Shown: piece by piece, positions 21,301 to 28,263 of the stretch
Numbering within the stretch: position 1 is the stretch's first letter
How the letters are laid out: every line of letters begins with the position of its first letter
DNA from: Neorhizobium petrolearium
GTDB lineage: Bacteria > Pseudomonadota > Alphaproteobacteria > Rhizobiales > Rhizobiaceae
Length of the DNA stretch: 64,000 bases
Assembly: GCF_017873175.1 (NCBI RefSeq)
Contig: NZ_JAGGJW010000018.1
Span: forward strand, 62,001-126,000
Direction of reading: 5' to 3'
The notes under the pieces: model-generated
Seen by the model: only the letters and a program-made list of their open reading frames with translations
Database searches by the model: none
What the model was told of the DNA's origin: nothing
Translations under genes and position numbers: made by a program

Positions 21301-23008
21301 TCCGGGTGGTCAGATCCACGCGGTAGATGACGTTGGTCGCGCTGTTGCTCTTGAGATAATAGTAGCCGTCCGGGCCCACCACACCCGAAGCTATGCCCGT
21401 GTCGCCATTGATGCCGCCGCCGACGATGGGACCCTGGTCGCTGACGGATCCATTACTGCCGATCCGCAACAGGCGGTATCTGCTCGTGGCACTGTCAAAG
21501 CGCGTCGCATAAATGTAGTTGCTGGAGACGTCGTAGCCCATCGCATTGTAGCCGGAGCTGTACACTGCGCCGATGCCGGGAAAGGTGAACGGGTTGGTGC
21601 TTGTATCGGCCCGGTGAAGCCGCGTCGGCACGTCGATTCCGAAATACATCGTCGAATCGCACACGAAATTCGGCTGGGTGCCGAAGGTGACCGAGGTACT
21701 GCCCGGCGGATTGACGCCGACGGCCGACGTGATGTTCGACGCGTCGTTGGTATAGGTTCCGGCGGAACTGGACGTTACCGGTATGGTCGCCGTGCACGAG
21801 GCCATGCCGGCGGTGAGATTTCCCGAGACGTCTATGGTTGATCCACCGACGGGTGCCGTCACGACACCCGAAGGGCAGGTCGTGCTGATCTCATCGGATG
21901 CCACCCTGAGGCCGACCGGAAGAGCATCCGTGAACGACCACCCGGTCTTTGCCCCCAACTCGCTGGTGTTGGTGATCGTGAATGTCAGGGTCGACACACC
22001 CCCGACGGCCACGCTGGTCGGGCCGAACTCCTTGTCGAGCTGCGGCGTTGCATCGAGGATGCTGACATTGTCGAACGCGTGGTCGTTGCCTGTGCCGCTG
22101 CCGTTGTTGTTCACCATGCGCACGCCGAAGGAGGAGCCGCTGATCAGGACAGCTCCGTTTGACGTGTAGGTGCCTGTGTTCACCGCACCCGCAGGCGCAA
22201 CCCCAAGCGCCGGTACGCTCTGAGTCGTCCCACTCGCGCAGGCATTGATCTGTGACCCCGACGGAGTGGCGACACCGCCGTCATCGACCAATGAGAACTG
22301 CAGCAAGGGAGCAGAAACGTTGCAGTTGACCGCCGCCACGTCGACACTGAAGGACAGAAAGCGATTGCTTGTCGGAAAGGGGATGTTCGTCGCGGTCCGG
22401 AACTCCACCAGACCGGCGCCAGGGTTACCTGCGGTGAATGCCGAGACCGCATAATTGCCCTGCGCTGCGGCCTGGCTCTGGCCGGCATGAAGGCCAAGAG
22501 CCCAGGACAGGCGCTGAGTCTGGTTCCATACGCCTTGGTTGCCGCATTCGGTGACCTGCGCCGCGCTGGTCGTCGATTGGTTGGCCGACGCGATCCAGCC
22601 GTTGCAATTCGTCAGCCATGCGGGATCAGCCGAATATGTCTGGCCGGAAGTGCTGGTATAGGCATTCAGCTTGACGATCGGGGTGGGGCCGGGCCGGTTC
22701 TGGAAGTTATCCGCATAGATCGCAACGGGAGCCTGCGGAACGCCGGGCGTTCCCGGATCTGCCGATGCATCGAACGGAAGCGCGACACCGCCGAGCAGGA
22801 CCAATGCCGGAAAACCGAAAGCCGAAAGCTTCGTTGATAGCGACGGCGACGCGCCGGGTCGCGATCCCGCGCCCGAAAAACTTTCTTTTCGACTGTACGT
22901 TTTTGCATCCGCGACATGCCTTGGGCGTCTACGTCGATCATCAGATGCGATCTCCGCTATGCTGCACGAATGACGCGCGATATCGCGCAGCGAAATTGGC
23001 TTCCGCAT
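15326..23008 (-). CDS. Giant exported repeat protein: DUF11 repeats, SdrD_B-like and OmpA-like C-terminus
   Basis: A 2560-residue protein starting at an ATG preceded by GAGGGGA. The N-terminus is an unusual arginine-rich extension of about 60 residues before the hydrophobic signal core (ALVLLGGVAL) and an ASADP cleavage region. Then come a cysteine-containing lectin-like segment, a DUF11 unit, a propeller-like segment (about 470-690, YYYLKSNS, GLIYTHD) and another DUF11 unit. Eleven 118-residue repeats occupy about residues 809-2106, each with a DxDGDG calcium-type loop. Two divergent DUF11 units, an SdrD_B-like domain (DTNRNGYQDEGEPGLPGV) and an OmpA-like tail (FVSGKAELDKRWADGIDQL) complete it. 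It is probably a calcium-stiffened surface fibre or scaffold whose fate depends on the ATGA-coupled barrel protein. Confidence 0.88.
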   Translation of the reverse strand: MRKPISLRDIARHSCSIAEIASDDRRRRPRHVADAKTYSRKESFSGAGSRPGASPSLSTKLSAFGFPALVLLGGVALPFDASADPGTPGVPQAPVAIYADNFQNRPGPTPIVKLNAYTSTSGQTYSADPAWLTNCNGWIASANQSTTSAAQVTECGNQGVWNQTQRLSWALGLHAGQSQAAAQGNYAVSAFTAGNPGAGLVEFRTATNIPFPTSNRFLSFSVDVAAVNCNVSAPLLQFSLVDDGGVATPSGSQINACASGTTQSVPALGVAPAGAVNTGTYTSNGAVLISGSSFGVRMVNNNGSGTGNDHAFDNVSILDATPQLDKEFGPTSVAVGGVSTLTFTITNTSELGAKTGWSFTDALPVGLRVASDEISTTCPSGVVTAPVGGSTIDVSGNLTAGMASCTATIPVTSSSAGTYTNDASNITSAVGVNPPGSTSVTFGTQPNFVCDSTMYFGIDVPTRLHRADTSTNPFTFPGIGAVYSSGYNAMGYDVSSNYIYATRFDSATSRYRLLRIGSNGSVSDQGPIVGGGINGDTGIASGVVGPDGYYYLKSNSATNVIYRVDLTTRTATSIPLNRTISNADLAWHNGLIYTHDQASDFVYSINPNTGAVTAIGQSGLSATAGFGSLISASNGVFGRYNNGGFYQFDLATGMATLISDAPAGTGDGAKCPVTAVSLPADTQITKTDGSETYAPGTSITYTMVVSNNGPFGVQNASVNDPLPAGITEASWTCGGATNGGTCGTASGAGAINDVKVNLPAGSSVTFQLTLTVPADFAGDLVNAATVANSSAVPDPDTSNNSATDIDVAAAPALTVEKTGTLNDLDGDGLIDAGETISYSFVVENTGNVTLTDVTVDDPLLTNAGVSVSPGPQTLAPGGTATFTATYTPTQADIDAGQVENTATGTGTPPSGTPIDSPPDTVVVPPDQTPGLTIEKTGTLNDADGDGLIDLGETISYSFLARNTGTVTLTNVTVDDPLLANAGISVTPGPQTLGPGGTATFTATYTPTQADIDAGQVENTATGTGTPPSGPPIDSPPDTVVVPPDQTPGLTIDKTGTLNDADGDGLIDLGETISYSFLARNTGSVTLTGVTVDDPLLAGAGISVTPGPQTLAPGGTATFTATYTPTQADIDAGQVENTATGTGTPPSGPPIESPPDTVVVPPDQSTGLVIDKTGTLNDLDGDGLIDLGETISYSFQARNTGAVTLTDVTVNDPLLTDAGIALDQGPQTLAPGATFTFTATYTPTQADIDAGRVENTATGTGTPPSGPPIDSPPDTVVVPPDQTPGLTINKTGTLNDADGDGLIDLGETISYSFLVRNTGAVTMTGVTVDDPLLANAGISVTPGPQTLAPRGSVTFTATYTPTQADIDAGQVENTATGTGTPPSGPPIDSPPDTVVVPPDQTPGLTIDKTGTLNDADGDGLIDLGETISYSFLVRNTGTVTMTGVTVDDPLLTNAGVSVSPGPQTLAPGGTATFTATYTPTQADIDAGQVENTATGTGTPPSGPPTESPPDTVVVPPDQTPGLTIEKTGRLNDADGDGLIDLGETISYSFLARNTGTVTLTNVTIDDPLLTNAGISVTPGPQTLAPRGSVTFTATYTPTQADIDAGRVENTATGTGTPPSGPPIESPPDTVVVPPDQTSGLTIEKTGTLNDADGDGLLDAGETISYSFLVRNTGTVTMTNVTVNDPLLANAGISVSPGPQTVAPGGTVTFTATYTPTQAEIDAGQVENTATGTGTPPSGPPTESPPDTVVVPPDQTPALTIEKTGTLNDVDGDGFIDLGETISYSFLVTNTGAVTMTNVTIDDPLLTDAGISVTPGPQTLAPGGTATFTATYTPTQADIDAGRVENTATGTGTPPSGPPIDSPPDTVVVPPDPASDLVIEKTGTLNDADGDGLLDAGETISYSFLVRNTGAVTMTNVTVNDPLLANAGISVTPGPQTLGPGGTATFTATYTPTQADIDAGRVENTATGTGTPPSGPPIESPPDTVVVPPEQTQGLTIEKTGTLNDADGDGLLDAGETISYSFLVRNTGVVTLTNVTVNDPLLANAGISVTPGPQTLAPGGSATFTATYTPTQADIDAGRVENTATGTGTPPSGPPTESPPDTVVVPPQPASLKLQKTGRFTDTDRNSYTNAGDTVTYTFTVTNDGGQTITNVWPVDAGPTFNGRPAGASLSRFTPEPVTLAPGESQDFTAVYTLTQGDVENAAGIPDGIANSATASGRTPDGEVSSDNSTSVVTPPAAVPGDISVTKIANLRFIRRGEKAPFTIRVTNNSGARVDALTVIDTMPAGFRYVEGSATVDGTKVTPEVVGRQIRFRDVSVGSKSTVEIQIRLLALSTAGPGEHVNLAHVVDPSGGQVGNEARAVVEIIVEPVFDCGDIIGKVFDDTNRNGYQDEGEPGLPGVRIATVKGWLITTDLYGRFHVACADLPEARIGSNFIMKLDPRTLPTGYRLTTENPRVVRLTAGKMTELNFGASIGRVVRLDLKGEAFVSGKAELDKRWADGIDQLITVLAQEQSVLRLSYIDAATDPELAEARVRHIKELVADRWRQRKRVYPLNIETRVEAGQ
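16690..20584 (-). repeat. Eleven tandem 354-bp near-identical DUF11 repeats
   Basis: Eleven units of exactly 118 codons run head to tail (11 x 354 = 3894 bp). Each begins near LTIEKTGTLND and ends VVVPPDQT. Unit differences are mainly in DAGE/DLGE, ARNTG/VRNTG and TNAG/ANAG. The DNA copies are close enough to one another to recombine. Each unit contains one DxDGDG motif, so eleven calcium-type loops are predicted along the stalk. Confidence 0.95.
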
Positions 23009-23704
23009 GCAAAGTCCCCTCGTCGAATTAAGCTATCCTCAACCAGGGGTCCCGATATCGCTCGCGGCTATAAAGTTAGGTCCGCCAAGTGCCGCGATTG
23101 ATTCCCCAGAACGGATAGCGCCGCATCGATAGGGGTGCATAGGCCGGAGTGATTTGTCTTTCAGGAAACCAATATCTTTTGCAGAATCTTCCGATATCGA
23201 TGAAAAAAATCTCCGCTGCCATCCCTTTAGTTGCCAACGCGTTAAGCGCCGCAAGCCGTTTCTCCCGGAACGAAACAGAGAAGGAGCGATCTAACAGTTG
23301 CCAAATGCCACGCCTTGGAGATCGGCTGTAAGGGCGTCGGCGCGACCGCCGCGTTTCCTTTCTCCATCGCCATTGATCATCCGGCAACTTTCGCTTCCGT
23401 TACGGCAACAAGCGCTGAAGAGAGGATAAAGTCCGAACGGCCTTTCGCGTATTCTTGCGCCGACCATTCAGTTGCGGCCGCCGGTCTTGGCGCCGGACCT
23501 CCTCGGAGGATCAAGCATGCTGAAGAGGTCATCCAGAGACCCTCCAGTTCTTCCACGCCTGGCTATCCGAACCGCTCAGGGTTGCGGCCGCGACGCCATC
23601 CGGACGGGCGCTGGCGGCTTTGATCGTATCGGAGGTTTCTGCGGAAACCGGGTCAACCCTCGAACTCGGTCCCGGAACAGGGGGGTTCACACGCGCGCTG
23701 AGGA
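23009..23704. other. 700-bp intergenic region upstream of the DUF11 operon
   Basis: No frame here shows a ribosome binding site together with recognisable protein content on either strand. It separates the minus-strand tetR gene from the minus-strand DUF11 operon and must contain that operon's promoter and any tetR terminator. I could not identify a clear -35/-10 pair. Confidence 0.45.
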
Positions 23705-24349
23705 TCAGGCCTTACCCCTTGTCCCATGATCGATGTTGGCAATGATGCTGTCCCATCCGGCCAGGGCAATCTCGGCAACGGCTTCGAGTTCAGTACGATC
23801 CGCTCCATCACGGGCGCGGATCGCCATGCCGCTTTGTACGGTCTGCACGAACCTCGCCAGCTTGGTCGTGTCTGCCGTGGCCTGGAGGTCCCCGTCGCCT
23901 TTTGCTTTGTCGAAGCGGGCCTTGAGGAGATCGAAGCCACCTGCGCGGGTGGTTCGCATGAGTTCGCCGAGTTCGGAATGTCCTTCGCGGCCCACCGTGG
24001 CGAGCGTCGCCATGCATCCATGCGGCAGGTCGCAATCTCCACCCGTCATGGCAATGGCGGAATCCTGTAGAAATGCCAGAGCCGCCTCCCGCGCGGTCGC
24101 GGCCTTCCGGAAGCGGGTCCAGACCAATCCCTCGTAGGTCGTGTAATAATATCGGAGCGCTTCCGCGTAGAGCGCGTCCTTCGAGCCGAAGGCCGCATAG
24201 AGGCTCTTTGTTCCGATCCCCATCGCATCCGTCAGATCAGCGATTGAGGTCGCCTCGTATCCCCTGATCCAGAACAGCCTTGTCGCGGCTGCGAGCGCAG
24301 CCAGGCGATCAAATTCCCGCGGCCGACCGCGGGTGGGGCGTGTCGGCAT
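23705..24349 (-). CDS. TetR-family transcriptional regulator
   Basis: A 214-residue repressor starting at the ATG (MPTRPTRGRPREFD) at 24349. The frame is open to 24454, but a start there would place both operator palindromes inside the gene, so the shorter form is preferred. The DNA-binding domain is clear: ALAAATRLFWIRGYEATSIADLTDAMGIGTKSLYAAFGSKDALY. The C-terminal half is the ligand-binding bundle, with CDLPHGCMA containing two cysteines. It is divergent from the SDR gene and very probably represses it and itself through the two palindromes between them. The inducer is unknown. Confidence 0.92.
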   Translation of the reverse strand: MPTRPTRGRPREFDRLAALAAATRLFWIRGYEATSIADLTDAMGIGTKSLYAAFGSKDALYAEALRYYYTTYEGLVWTRFRKAATAREAALAFLQDSAIAMTGGDCDLPHGCMATLATVGREGHSELGELMRTTRAGGFDLLKARFDKAKGDGDLQATADTTKLARFVQTVQSGMAIRARDGADRTELEAVAEIALAGWDSIIANIDHGTRGKA

Positions 24350-24377
24350 CGGGAGATCCGGGGGGGGTGGAGCTTTA

Positions 24378-24399
24378 TTATGCATCGACCACTGCATAA
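24378..24399. promoter_or_regulatory. Operator copy 1 of the tetR/SDR intergenic region
   Basis: TTATGCA and TGCATAA are perfect 7-bp inverted arms around 8 bp that begin TCGA. The site lies 29 bp before the tetR start codon and repeats the arms and spacing of the second copy 57 bp away (centre to centre). Confidence 0.75.
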
Positions 24400-24433
24400 A
24401 TCCGTTGACGATGCTTTGCAATGGATTTACCGA

Positions 24434-24457
24434 TTTATGCATCGATTGCTGCATAAA
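24434..24457. promoter_or_regulatory. Operator copy 2 of the tetR/SDR intergenic region
   Basis: TTTATGCA and TGCATAAA form perfect 8-bp arms around an 8-bp spacer beginning TCGA, ending only a few bases before the SDR ribosome binding site (AAGGAA). Occupancy would block transcription or early elongation of the SDR gene. Confidence 0.78.
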
Positions 24458-24468
24458 AGGAAATGATC

Positions 24469-25206
24469 ATGGAGTTGCTTGGAAAACGCGCCCTGGTGAA
24501 CGGGGGCTCGCGGGGAATAGGGGCTGCGATCGCGATTGCGCTTGCCGAGAATGGGGCCGATGTCGCCTTTACCTATCGGCGCTCCGCCGATCGGGCCGCG
24601 ACGGTGACCCGAACAATCGAGGAGAAAGGGCGACGCGGGCTTGCCATCAAGGCGAATAGCGCAGACCCGGAAGCCATCAGCCGTGCCGTCACCGAAACTG
24701 TCGCTACACTTGGAGGTCTTGATATTCTGGTCAACAGCGCCGGCATCGGAACGGCTGGGATGACAGCTGACCTACCATTGGCCGACTTACAAGCCATGCT
24801 TGATGTCAACGTTCGCGCGCCAGTCCTCTTCGCCCAGGCAGCGATCCCGCACCTCTCATCAGGAGGTCGCATCGTCTCCATCGGCTCCTCGCTTGCCGAG
24901 CGTGTCCCATTCCCAGGGGTGACGGCCTACGCCATGTCGAAATCGGCGCTTCTGTCGTTCACACGCGGCCTTTCGCGTGAACTTGGCCCTCAAGGTATCA
25001 CGGTCAATCTCGTTCTGCCGGGATCGACCGACACGGAGATGAACCCTGCCAATGGCGAGAATGCCGATTATCAGCGCAGCCTCACCTCGCTCGGTCGATT
25101 TGGCGAGCCCCGTGAAGTCGCCAGCGCGGTCGCGTTTCTGGCAGGCCCCGCTGCGAGCCTGATTACGGGTGCGGTCCTCAATGTAGACGCCGGCTTCAAC
25201 GCCTGA
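24469..25206 (+). CDS. SDR-family NAD(P)-dependent oxidoreductase
   Basis: A 245-residue classical short-chain dehydrogenase. Two in-frame ATGs exist (24463 and 24469); the second has better spacing from AAAGGAA. The cofactor motif NGGSRGIGAA has the GxxxGxG pattern with Asn in place of the usual Thr at the first position. NSAGIG, SIGSS (catalytic Ser) and the YAMSK catalytic Tyr-Lys pair follow, then LPGSTDTEMN. The closest general type is the FabG-like 3-oxoacyl reductase group. It is controlled, by inference, by the divergent TetR protein; such pairs often act on toxic aldehydes, ketones or quinones. The substrate is not readable from the sequence. Confidence 0.92.
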   Translation: MELLGKRALVNGGSRGIGAAIAIALAENGADVAFTYRRSADRAATVTRTIEEKGRRGLAIKANSADPEAISRAVTETVATLGGLDILVNSAGIGTAGMTADLPLADLQAMLDVNVRAPVLFAQAAIPHLSSGGRIVSIGSSLAERVPFPGVTAYAMSKSALLSFTRGLSRELGPQGITVNLVLPGSTDTEMNPANGENADYQRSLTSLGRFGEPREVASAVAFLAGPAASLITGAVLNVDAGFNA

Positions 25207-25339
25207 GCTACTACCCCCACCATTCGCCAGTCGCTGGGTGATCTGCAATCATGCAGACTGCACTCCTCAACTGGCCCACTTGCTGCAATGGAGGATGCCG
25301 ATCCTATCGGTACCTTCCGGTCAAACGGACTTGGTTCAT

Positions 25340-25924
25340 TCAAACGACGAAATCGAACCGGCCGAACCGGCCGTCGCCGGTTTGCTTCATGTCGAGGAGG
25401 AGTGCCTCGTGAAAGAGCCGATCTCCGGCGTTTCCGGGCTCACCGGGAAAATACAGCTGTGTAGTGAGGACGCGCCCACCCGGTCGCTGGACCTTGAAAT
25501 GGAAATGGCGCGTTCGGCCGGGATAAAGCGCGGGCACGATGGTGTTGAACCACCAGCGCCCCTGCGCGTCGGTGAACTGGTGTCCGCGAAGGCGGAAGCC
25601 GACGCTGTCATAGTCGCCGTTTTCGTCCGCATGCCAGATCTCGACAATGCTTCCGGCGAGCGGCCGGCAGCGCTTGTCGAGGACAAATCCGGCAACCGTT
25701 ATCCGTTCGCCGTCGAGGGCGTCTGCATGGAGTTCGCGATTGCGCGGCGAATTCGGCCTGAAGAACGGACCAGCTTCCCGCTCCAGAGTGAGGGCGTCTC
25801 CGTCGCGACATTCCAGGGTCAGAGGAAGTTCAGGGCCGGCTTGCGCGAATGCCTTGGTCCTGGCGGCGTGGATCAGAGGCAGTGTTAGAAATGCGATCAA
25901 TAGGGATCTTCGGCTTGAGGGCAA
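25340..25924 (-). CDS. Exported intradiol dioxygenase-family protein
   Basis: A 194-residue protein with an N-terminal signal (SRRSLLIAFLTLPLIHA...AFAQ). The start is TTG at 25924 with GGAG upstream. The fold signature is that of protocatechuate 3,4-dioxygenase-like enzymes: ITVAGFVLDKRCRPLAG, EIWHADENGDYDS, a GRWWFNTIVP strand, LYPGRT and HFHFKV. The usual ferric ligands can be assigned as Tyr105, Tyr134, His140 and His142, so it is probably active. Exported single-subunit intradiol-like enzymes are less studied than the cytosolic PcaGH. It is the last gene of the operon that also encodes the Tat-exported aldo/keto reductase and metallo-hydrolase. Confidence 0.85.
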   Translation of the reverse strand: MPSSRRSLLIAFLTLPLIHAARTKAFAQAGPELPLTLECRDGDALTLEREAGPFFRPNSPRNRELHADALDGERITVAGFVLDKRCRPLAGSIVEIWHADENGDYDSVGFRLRGHQFTDAQGRWWFNTIVPALYPGRTRHFHFKVQRPGGRVLTTQLYFPGEPGNAGDRLFHEALLLDMKQTGDGRFGRFDFVV

Positions 25925-25975
25925 GGTCAGTCTCCAGGTCCTGAATTCACGGGCATCTCGGATGGATGTGATCGG

Positions 25976-27064
25976 TCATTGCAGTCGTCGCACGGCGTTG
26001 GCCTGCGCCTCGCGGATTAGACCGGAATACATATTCTCCTTGCCGGGATACCACGGCATGGAACCGATGGAGCCGAAGCCGGGGATCGTTTCCATATACG
26101 CGACCATGCGGGCGCGCATGCGTTCGTCGGGAAGCGGGCCGGTCATCGCCTGGACATTGTCGCTCATATGGTCGGGGTTGGAGGTGCCGCACAGCACGCT
26201 GGTGACGGCTGGATGCGCTATGACCCACTTGAGGAAGAACTGGGCCCAGCTCGTCGCGCCAAACTCCTGCGCGAAATCCGGCAGCGGCTGTCCCTCGACC
26301 ACCTTCATCAGCCGCGCCTTTTCAAGCGGCAGGTTGATCAGCACGCCGACGCCCTTGTCGGCGGCGGCCGGAAGCAGGCGGCGCTCGGCGTCGCGATTGA
26401 AGATCGAGTAGTTGGTCTGGATGAAGTCGACGTCGTCGCGTTCGACGATCGCCAGCAATTGCTCCTGCGCGGCCGATTCGTGATGGGTGACGCCGACATG
26501 GCGGATCAGGCCATCCTTCTTCCAGGATTTCATCAGCGGGATGATAACAGGCGCATTGGTGATGCTGTGGCATTGCATGAGATTGATCGTGTCGCGCCAG
26601 GTGCGCATCTGCGACTGCCTGAAGCTTTCCACCGCGTGGCTTTCGTCGCCGAGATATTCGCCCGTTGCCCAGACCTTGTTGGCGAGGAACATCTCGTCGG
26701 AGCCTTCGAATTCGCCCATGAACTGGCCGACGCTGACCTCGGCCGAGCCGTAGAGCGGCGAGGTATCGACCACGCGCCCGCCGGCGGCGACATAGCGTTC
26801 GAAAACCTGACGAAGCGCGTCGCGACGATCGCCGGGCTTCAGGTCAAAGGTGAGGAAGGTGCCGAGGCCGAGCGTGGTCACCCGTTCACCGGTGCGGGGC
26901 AGGGTTCGGGTCAGCACATCCGGGTTTAGTCCCGACGGGGGTTGCGCAGACGTCGTATCCTGGGCGTGCGCGACGGCAGTGGCGGACGCGGCCAGAGCCA
27001 GCCCCGTTGCCGCCGCCCCCACTGTTCCGAGAAAGCCTCGTCGGTTGATCTTCGACTCGTCCAT
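25976..27064 (-). CDS. Tat-exported aldo/keto reductase
   Basis: A 362-residue protein with a twin-arginine signal (NRRGFLG at residues 7-13, hydrophobic core to AHAQ at 35). The rest is an AKR TIM barrel. The catalytic tetrad can be placed at Asp100 and Tyr105 (VVDTSPLYG), Lys130 (FLANKVW) and His166 (NLMQCH). Export of an NADPH-type reductase through Tat implies that cofactor is bound before transport, or a different electron donor is used. It lies 30 bp downstream of the metallo-hydrolase gene and 51 bp upstream of the intradiol-dioxygenase gene, so the three form one operon divergent from lysR. Confidence 0.92.
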   Translation of the reverse strand: MDESKINRRGFLGTVGAAATGLALAASATAVAHAQDTTSAQPPSGLNPDVLTRTLPRTGERVTTLGLGTFLTFDLKPGDRRDALRQVFERYVAAGGRVVDTSPLYGSAEVSVGQFMGEFEGSDEMFLANKVWATGEYLGDESHAVESFRQSQMRTWRDTINLMQCHSITNAPVIIPLMKSWKKDGLIRHVGVTHHESAAQEQLLAIVERDDVDFIQTNYSIFNRDAERRLLPAAADKGVGVLINLPLEKARLMKVVEGQPLPDFAQEFGATSWAQFFLKWVIAHPAVTSVLCGTSNPDHMSDNVQAMTGPLPDERMRARMVAYMETIPGFGSIGSMPWYPGKENMYSGLIREAQANAVRRLQ

Positions 27065-27094
27065 GAAGTATCTCCTGTCTCTCGATCGTCGGCG

Positions 27095-28087
27095 TCAAAA
27101 CTGCCAGTTGGCCGGCACCCAGGCGTAGGCACCATCCGTCTTGAGCATCCGGCCGAGGCCGGGGAACGGAAAGTGGAAGCCGAGTACGGGAATGCGCTCA
27201 GCGGTCGCCCTGTCGAAGATGCGCCGACGGGAGGCAAGGGCCGTCTCCTTGTCGCGGTCCGGGCCCGGAAGCCAGGGCCTATCGACATTGACGACCGGAT
27301 GATAGGCAAGATCGGCTGTCAGCAGCAATTGGTCGTTCCCGGAATGGACAAGGAAGGTCGCCATGCCTGGCGTGTGGCCGGATGCGACGATCGTCGTCAG
27401 GCCAGGCACGATCTCGGCACCGGCTTCGTAGAGCTCGACATCGTTCATGACCGGCTCGAGGCTGCTTTTGATGGCTGCAGCGAAACGCAGACGGAATTCC
27501 CCCGGCACGGGCATGTAAGAGAGATCCGGATCAGTGCGGACGAAGAAATCCCAGTCCGCCTTCGGGACGAAAACCGTAGCACGGGGGAAGGCCTTGCCGC
27601 CGTCTGCGGTTCTCAGGTTGCCGACATGATCGGGATGGGTGTGCGAGATGACGATCGCATCGATGTCAGCGGGACCGAGGCCGATCGTCGCCAGGTTTTC
27701 AAAGATGCGGCCGCCGTTCGGACCCATCGTCTTGCCGGCGCCAGCCTCGATCAGAATCCGCCGTCCGCCGGTTTCGATCAAAAGCGTATTCAGGTTGAGC
27801 GTCATGTGGTCGGTCGAAAGAAATGCTTGCCGCAGAACCTCCTGAAGCTCCGCCTCGGGCGCGTCGCTCGCATAGACGCGAGGCGGGCCGCCGATAACGC
27901 CGTCGCTCAAGACGGTCGCGCTGATCTCGCCGAGGCGGAAGCGGTAGTGACCGGCGTTGCCGCTCAACGAGGACGCGGCCTGGGCATTGGCGCTGCCGGA
28001 GCCGCCCAGGCTTGGGATGAGCATGCTTGATGCGCCTGCGACAGCGGACAGCATGATAGCGCGTCTGTTGAGGTTGAAGGCATTCAT
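27095..28087 (-). CDS. Exported metallo-beta-lactamase-fold hydrolase
   Basis: A 330-residue MBL-fold protein. The N-terminus NLNRRAIMLSAVAG followed by SANAQA looks like a Tat signal. The zinc motif is HTHPDH at residues 149-154; GHTPG (about residue 233) supplies the next ligand, LLTADLAYH the bridging Asp, and GFHFPFPG the last His. The overall layout (exported, with ANWQF at the end) resembles methyl-parathion-hydrolase or AHL-lactonase-like members, but the substrate cannot be told. It is the first gene of the operon divergent from lysR and a paralog of the interrupted gene at 29212-30189. Confidence 0.92.
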   Translation of the reverse strand: MNAFNLNRRAIMLSAVAGASSMLIPSLGGSGSANAQAASSLSGNAGHYRFRLGEISATVLSDGVIGGPPRVYASDAPEAELQEVLRQAFLSTDHMTLNLNTLLIETGGRRILIEAGAGKTMGPNGGRIFENLATIGLGPADIDAIVISHTHPDHVGNLRTADGGKAFPRATVFVPKADWDFFVRTDPDLSYMPVPGEFRLRFAAAIKSSLEPVMNDVELYEAGAEIVPGLTTIVASGHTPGMATFLVHSGNDQLLLTADLAYHPVVNVDRPWLPGPDRDKETALASRRRIFDRATAERIPVLGFHFPFPGLGRMLKTDGAYAWVPANWQF

Positions 28088-28237
28088 CGGTCTTCCCTTC
28101 TTCGTTAGGCACTCTCTCGCTTCGTTCAGTTGTACGGGGCCGGAAATGACCGGTGAAAGGAAGCAGGCAGAGTGCGGCGTTTAGCTTTCCACCAACCATG
28201 ACACGGGCGCATTGATCTGATAATCTGTGCAAAGTTT

Positions 28238-28248
28238 ATCAAGTTGAT
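28238..28248. promoter_or_regulatory. Short inverted repeat ATCAA-G-TTGAT before lysR 1
   Basis: An 11-bp palindrome lies 15 bp before the lysR start codon in the 176-bp divergent region. It is a possible LysR half-site cluster, but the arms are only 5 bp. Confidence 0.25.
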
Positions 28249-28263
28249 TAGAAATACTTCGCA

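Noticed and set aside
23315..23623. 102-codon plus-strand frame in the 23 kb gap
   Set aside because: Arg/Pro/Ser-rich with no motif and no ribosome binding site; more likely chance in GC-rich DNA.
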